Source: Candidatus Gastranaerophilales bacterium
GTDB lineage: Bacteria; Cyanobacteriota; Vampirovibrionia; Gastranaerophilales; Gastranaerophilaceae
Direction of reading: 5' to 3'
DNA length: 47,007 bases
NCBI GenBank assembly: GCA_944324905.1
Contig: CALUYB010000012.1
Location: forward strand, 1 to 47,007
Part shown: positions 42,975 through 47,007 of the stretch, in pieces
Layout: the number at the start of each line of letters is the position of its first letter
How positions within the stretch are numbered: position 1 is the first letter of the stretch
Translations under genes and position numbers: made by a program
The notes under the pieces: model-generated
The model's database searches: none
Told to the model about the DNA's origin: nothing
What the model saw: only the letters and a program-made list of their open reading frames with translations

Positions 42975-45404
42975 TTAATCTTGTTTGTATTTAATCCAGT
43001 AGATGTATACATATCCGTTCTGTCCTGAGGCACCGCCTCCGGGGCCTGAGTCAGATGAGGCTGTGGATTTCCAGCCTCCGCCTCCGCCACCTGCGCCTGC
43101 GGAGCCAAATTGTTTAGTTGTGTTTGGTGTGGTTGGTGCGCTAAATGCAGTGTTGTTGCCTTGTGAAGCAGTGTTTGTGCAATCTGTATCAGTGCTAAAG
43201 CCGCCGCAGCCGCCTTTTGTGTTTATTCCTGATTTACCGCCCAATCCGCCAATTGAAACAGTACCGCTTTGTTGGCCTGCATCTCCTGCTGTGCCTAGTT
43301 TTACAAGTTTTGATGAGATATTTGTTGTGCCTATTAAACCGCCTATGCCATGGATTGCGTTAGCGCTTTCATTTGCAGCAGTTCCGACTTTTCCTGCGCC
43401 ACCGCCACCTAGGGTATAAGTTCCGCCTTCAAAGCTTATTGAACTTGCGCCGCCGTCTGCTCCGTTATTGTTTACAGAACCGCCAGTGCCACTGTTGCCA
43501 ACTTTTACCGTATATGTTTTTTCAGCTACCACAGGCAAGTTTTCAAGCAGTGTGTATGAACCGCCTGCGCCACCGCCACCTGAGGCAGCCTGATAGGTTG
43601 AATCATATGTAATTTGAGCAACACCACTTGCACCATTACCGCCTGTACCTTGTTTAGCGTTGCCTGATGAGTCAAAACCAACCGTTGCGCCACCACCGCC
43701 TGCGCCGTTTCTTGAGCCGTTAGAGCCATTGACTGAGCTTGCACTACCGCCTGTACCGCCACCGTTTGCGCTTGTTGAATTATAGAAAGAGCCACCGCCA
43801 CTGCCGCCTGTTGCTGCTGTTGTTTCATTGGCACCTTCGACTTTTGTACCGTTAGAGCCTGCAGTGCCTGCGCCTGTGCAGGTTGTGTTATTCCAAGCAC
43901 CGTTTTGATAAATTTGGCAAGTGCTTGCAGCTTTTGCAGTTGCGCCTGCGCCAGATGATGTTGTTGTTGCGCCTTTTCCGCCGTTACCGCCTGGGGTTTT
44001 TAAGCCCCAGATAAGTGTGTTTGAGCTGTTGTAAACATAGATGTAGGAATCTGAGCCGTCACTACCGTTGCCTGATTTTTTGCCTGTTCCGCCTGCAGCT
44101 GCATAGAGGACGATTTTACCGCCAATGTTGGAATCGATTATATTTTGCGGAATGGTGTAGTTTTTAAAGTATGGTGCGCCACCACCGCCACCGCCTGAGA
44201 GGGAGATGTTGGAGGGGCCTGCTTTTTCAAGGACACAGCGAACGGAACCGGCGTAATCATAAGCACGCCTAATTTTGAATTTACCGCTACCCAAATCGCC
44301 AATTGTATAGCCATGACCAGTGTAATCGCTGTAGTGTGTGGATGATGTTATTATGCTTGTGCTGCAAACTTTGTTGTCTGCGCCATTACATTTAGTGGAC
44401 GCGTTACAGAGTGGTGCACCATAACCCCTAACCCAGTCACAAAACCTCAAGCCATTATCGCCCTTGTTTGTGTTTATTGCACTAATATTATTTGCCCATT
44501 TAAGTAATTCGGCTTCTACAGGTAATCTCCAGTCTCCTGCGCTTGTGCCATTATATGCTAACTCTTTGCATGAGTTTTTTGCTGCTTTGATTTCACATAC
44601 TGTTCTATTGCAACCACTATAACTTGTATCAGAACTATCGCATGAGCCTGCAGTTTCTCCTTGCCAACAGCAACCGTTTGGATTGTAGCTGTTGGATGTA
44701 CTGCCTGGAACGAAATTGGTTCTACAGTAGTTGCCGCTAGAAACAGATACTCTTGTAACACTTGTTGCTATACCACCGTTAGGCGCATCAGGAATATCTC
44801 CTATATTGTATTTTGTAACACATACCGCCTTTCCGCCGTTTTGAGCAGCTGTGAGAAATTTTGCATCATACTTATCGCAATCTGCTTGACTTGTCGGTGC
44901 ACCACCGCCTGATGTTTGTGAGCTTGCGCCGCCTCCACCGCCACCGCCGGAGCCAGATAGGTATGTTATAACTACATTTTTCATACCTGATACAATATTT
45001 ACGGTTTTAGTTGCGCCTGCTGTATTTGAAACTGCGCTTGCCCCTGATACAATATATGGGTTAGTAGCACCTGCGCCGCCGCCACCGCCTGATACTAAAA
45101 TTGCATTAATGTATTTTACACCAGCAGGTGCTTTAAAATTGCAGATTAGGGAATTGTCAGAAGAAGTTGTGCAATCTGCTGATGGGGAGGATGAAGTATA
45201 CAAGACACTTTCATATTGCGCTGAAGCGCTTGATGTATCTGATATTGCGGTTTGTTTTTTTCTGACAACGGGAGCCAGAACAACCATAATAACAGATGAA
45301 ATAAGCAAAATAACAAGTAATTCAGCCAAGGTAAAGCCGAAAATCTTTTGCGAAATTTGCGCATTTGAATTGCGCTTTTTCGCCAGACGCCCTCCGGAAA
45401 GCAT
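42975..45404 (-). CDS. Giant glycine-rich type IV prepilin-like surface protein
   Basis: The 809 residues start with a basic leader and a class III-type cleavage site G23|FTLAE28, then a pilin helix (24-47), so it is processed by prepilin peptidase and joins a pilus or pseudopilus. Unlike a normal pilin of about 150 residues it continues with a phage-tail-fibre-like glycine-rich domain (FKAPAGVKYINAILVSGGGGG, 90-110). A Cys-rich domain follows (about 175-393; 14 Cys; DWRLPVEAEL and SVRCVLEK, as in Fib_succ_major/DUF1566-type lectin-fold domains). Then comes a second glycine-rich stretch (400-790) with many GGGG runs. AGGAGA lies 12 bases upstream. Adhesion is the likely role (inference). Confidence 0.85.
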   Translation of the reverse strand: MLSGGRLAKKRNSNAQISQKIFGFTLAELLVILLISSVIMVVLAPVVRKKQTAISDTSSASAQYESVLYTSSSPSADCTTSSDNSLICNFKAPAGVKYINAILVSGGGGGAGATNPYIVSGASAVSNTAGATKTVNIVSGMKNVVITYLSGSGGGGGGGASSQTSGGGAPTSQADCDKYDAKFLTAAQNGGKAVCVTKYNIGDIPDAPNGGIATSVTRVSVSSGNYCRTNFVPGSTSNSYNPNGCCWQGETAGSCDSSDTSYSGCNRTVCEIKAAKNSCKELAYNGTSAGDWRLPVEAELLKWANNISAINTNKGDNGLRFCDWVRGYGAPLCNASTKCNGADNKVCSTSIITSSTHYSDYTGHGYTIGDLGSGKFKIRRAYDYAGSVRCVLEKAGPSNISLSGGGGGGAPYFKNYTIPQNIIDSNIGGKIVLYAAAGGTGKKSGNGSDGSDSYIYVYNSSNTLIWGLKTPGGNGGKGATTTSSGAGATAKAASTCQIYQNGAWNNTTCTGAGTAGSNGTKVEGANETTAATGGSGGGSFYNSTSANGGGTGGSASSVNGSNGSRNGAGGGGATVGFDSSGNAKQGTGGNGASGVAQITYDSTYQAASGGGGAGGSYTLLENLPVVAEKTYTVKVGNSGTGGSVNNNGADGGASSISFEGGTYTLGGGGAGKVGTAANESANAIHGIGGLIGTTNISSKLVKLGTAGDAGQQSGTVSIGGLGGKSGINTKGGCGGFSTDTDCTNTASQGNNTAFSAPTTPNTTKQFGSAGAGGGGGGWKSTASSDSGPGGGASGQNGYVYIYWIKYKQD

Positions 45405-45445
45405 ATTTTTTCGTATCTCCTAAGTAAAATAATTCTATAGTAGAT

Positions 45446-45475
45446 AATATACCATAGGAGGGGAAAAATTGTAAA
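45446..45475 (-). promoter_or_regulatory. Promoter of the giant prepilin gene
   Basis: On the minus strand, TTTACA (45475-45470), an 18-base spacer, then TATATT (45451-45446). The predicted start near 45440 leaves a leader of about 35 bases containing AGGAGA. Confidence 0.6.
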
Positions 45476-45495
45476 ATAATAAGCTATTTAGAGGA

Positions 45496-46959
45496 TTATT
45501 TTATAATATTTACCCTAAAATCGCTCTCAAGTGATTCAAGCACATGAGGGCTTATAATTGAGGATGAGCAGTTAACAAGGTAAGTATTTTCAAGATTCAT
45601 AAAAAGGGTGCATAAAAGTGTGTTAATCGAGCTTATAGAGCAGGATGTGAAGAATAAATCCGTTTTTATATTCAAATCTTTACATTTTTTAAGAGTCGAG
45701 AGTAAAAGATCTGTTTCAACGGGGCAATCTAGATTAATTATTTTTTTACCGTTGAAGTCTTGAATGTCCTCAGTAGATGAATTTTCGCCAACGATTATAA
45801 CAACGGAGCTGTCTTTAAGCTCGTCTAGCGTGGTTTCGATTTTTGTAAAATCGTGTGGAAGTTCAAGGTATTTTTTGTTTTTAGTTTTTTCAAAGCCATC
45901 CAGTTTAAGCGCTGATTGGATTAGCGGCTCATAGTCGTTGTTTTTTATTTTAAACACGCGGTTTGGAGCGATTATTTTATTTGAATACATTGTGCCGCGT
46001 AAAAGATTGTCTATTTTTTGACTAAAATTTTGGGTAAGTAAAATTGCGCCGGGGAAATCTGAAAAGTCAATTTGTGGGTTTTGGGTGCCAAGGTGGCCTT
46101 TTAGGTTTTTATATTTTTTAAATTTCGGGTAAGTGTGGGCAATATACATAAGGGAATTTGTATAGACGTTTATTTCCCTGTTGCCAATGGTTTCAAGGAG
46201 CTTTTCAAGTTCAAAAATATCCGGCCCGCTTATAAGAATTGCCTTTCCCTCTATGGGGGTAGTTAAAATTTTAGCTGAAGTTCTTTTGCCGTAGCGGTTT
46301 TCGTAAAAGTCACTTGTTTGTTGTTGGATTTGATAGCCGATTTTTGAAAATTCAAGAATTCGCCTTTTTAGCTTTTCACAGCGGTTTGAGATTGAATTTG
46401 TAAGTGAGAAAAATCTTATAACTTCAAAATCAAAATCTGAGGTGTCGGGTTTAACTTTTTTTAAAAGTTGCAAAACTATTGAGCTTGTTTTTGCAAAAAT
46501 TGTGATAAGTTCGAGCAGGCGTTGTTTTTCGTTGTTCATGCCGCGATATTTATTTTGCAGTTTTTCTTCGCCGATTTTTATCATTGCGCTGAGGTTTGAT
46601 TTTTCACAAAAATCCTCATCGGTATTTATAAGCTCGCAAGGCTGGCGGTTTTGCTTGCAAATACTCATATATTTTTCTTTTGCAATATTTTTATCTTTGC
46701 AAAGTTGTGCCAGAAAGCACATAAAATCGTCTTTATCAAAGCTTGTGTTAAGCATTACTATTGAAAGACCTTTTATGATGTTGTTTTCTATTTCTTTGCT
46801 GAATTGTCCAAGTTCGCGCAGCTTTATTACATAAAAGCAGGTTTGGCGAATTTGAGAGAGTAAAAGCTCCTCAATGGCGCTGACTGTTGGGTCAATTGAG
46901 CAAATGCCCATACTTTGGCAGTTTGATTTTTCGGATAAGTTTTTTAAAAATTCGTACAT
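45496..46959 (-). CDS. Hybrid-cluster-protein (Hcp) homologue lacking metal ligands
   Basis: The 487 residues follow Hcp order: an N-terminal Cys/helical region (NCQSMGIC, 13-20; LLLSQIRQTCFYVIKLRELG), a helical mid-part, then the Rossmann-like regions GKAILISGPDIFELEKLL (238-255), YTNSLMYIAHTYPKFKKYKNLKGHLG (266-291), FPGAILLTQN (302-311) and a C-terminus echoing the Hcp ending (SPHVLESLESDFRVNIIK). Each hybrid-cluster ligand position is changed: His of SGHD is Pro, Glu of GEML is Leu, Cys of TTNC is Phe, and the later Cys and Glu-Gln-Lys motifs are missing. Only two N-terminal Cys remain where four bind Fe-S. Hydroxylamine reductase activity is unlikely. It has weak ribosome-site bases and is separated from its neighbours. 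Confidence 0.7.
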   Translation of the reverse strand: MYEFLKNLSEKSNCQSMGICSIDPTVSAIEELLLSQIRQTCFYVIKLRELGQFSKEIENNIIKGLSIVMLNTSFDKDDFMCFLAQLCKDKNIAKEKYMSICKQNRQPCELINTDEDFCEKSNLSAMIKIGEEKLQNKYRGMNNEKQRLLELITIFAKTSSIVLQLLKKVKPDTSDFDFEVIRFFSLTNSISNRCEKLKRRILEFSKIGYQIQQQTSDFYENRYGKRTSAKILTTPIEGKAILISGPDIFELEKLLETIGNREINVYTNSLMYIAHTYPKFKKYKNLKGHLGTQNPQIDFSDFPGAILLTQNFSQKIDNLLRGTMYSNKIIAPNRVFKIKNNDYEPLIQSALKLDGFEKTKNKKYLELPHDFTKIETTLDELKDSSVVIIVGENSSTEDIQDFNGKKIINLDCPVETDLLLSTLKKCKDLNIKTDLFFTSCSISSINTLLCTLFMNLENTYLVNCSSSIISPHVLESLESDFRVNIIK

Positions 46960-47007
46960 AATGCTTTAAGTTTATATGTAATAAATTTTTTTGTTATCCG
47001 ATAAAAG

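Noticed and set aside
43003..43419. Proline-rich open frame on the plus strand
   Set aside because: It is the antisense image of the GGC/GGT-rich glycine region of the prepilin gene (Pro codons oppose Gly codons) and has no ribosome site.
43000..45100. Short-unit repeats that might suggest a CRISPR array
   Set aside because: The recurrences are codon-level glycine runs of varying spacing and sequence, with no constant repeat/spacer length.

Overview
The window is AT-rich, gene-dense chromosomal DNA from a Gram-negative-type bacterium. Lipid A synthesis (lpxK), an MlaE/F/D lipid-transport operon, an outer-membrane porin, a lipoprotein and a type IV prepilin all point to a double membrane. The gene content, a SerA paired with a class V aminotransferase in the cyanobacterial manner, and the short Phe-Gly-tagged small proteins suggest a non-photosynthetic relative of Cyanobacteria (Vampirovibrionia/Melainabacteria, Gastranaerophilales-like, probably gut-associated). 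That assignment is inference; no rRNA is present to confirm it. I found no tRNA, rRNA, CRISPR, insertion sequence or prophage, and no gene-free stretch longer than about 200 bases.

Layout. 1-2273 (+): the end of an unknown gene, then secE-nusG-rplK-rplA, with L1-type leader hairpins before both rplK and rplA. 2263-3625 (+): a GtrA-like membrane protein and an alpha-1,2-fucosyltransferase stand where rplJ-rplL would be expected. 3622-8000: a small envelope protein, a divergent MutS and a porin. 8060-10739 (+): an attenuator-like leader, then rimP-nusA and a formyltransferase. 15610-10732 (-): the mlaE-mlaF-mlaD-lpxK-metF envelope/folate operon. 16920-15620 (-): two tandem paralogous small membrane proteins with their own terminators. 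22670-16960 (-): ribE-ribBA-GNAT-aminotransferase-serA. 23005-22675 (-): a third small Phe-Gly-tagged gene with a strong promoter. 23047-29294 (+): der-plsY, then a detached end of the spc operon, rpsE-rpmD-rplO-secY-adk-map. 42876-29286 (-): one long run of overlapping genes, pnp-lipoprotein-tadE-tadG-polA-small periplasmic protein-priA-double helicase-PD-(D/E)XK nuclease. 45475-42930 (-): an 809-residue glycine-rich prepilin with its own promoter and terminator. 46959-45496 (-): a protein with the hybrid-cluster-protein fold that has lost its metal ligands.

How the genes work together. Much of the window is housekeeping information processing: transcription elongation (nusG, nusA), ribosomal proteins, Sec export, N-terminal Met removal, RNA decay, replication restart and repair. 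Interleaved with it is envelope building: lipid A, lipid transport, phospholipid synthesis and surface fucosylation. The most unusual items are the giant pilin-like protein, the tandem-helicase protein with a separate nuclease, the cluster-less Hcp homologue, and the Phe-Gly-tagged small-protein family with a shared leader. Several operon-first genes (der, mlaE, ribE) lack a Shine-Dalgarno site and have a -10-like hexamer exactly 6 nt before the ATG, suggesting leaderless mRNAs.
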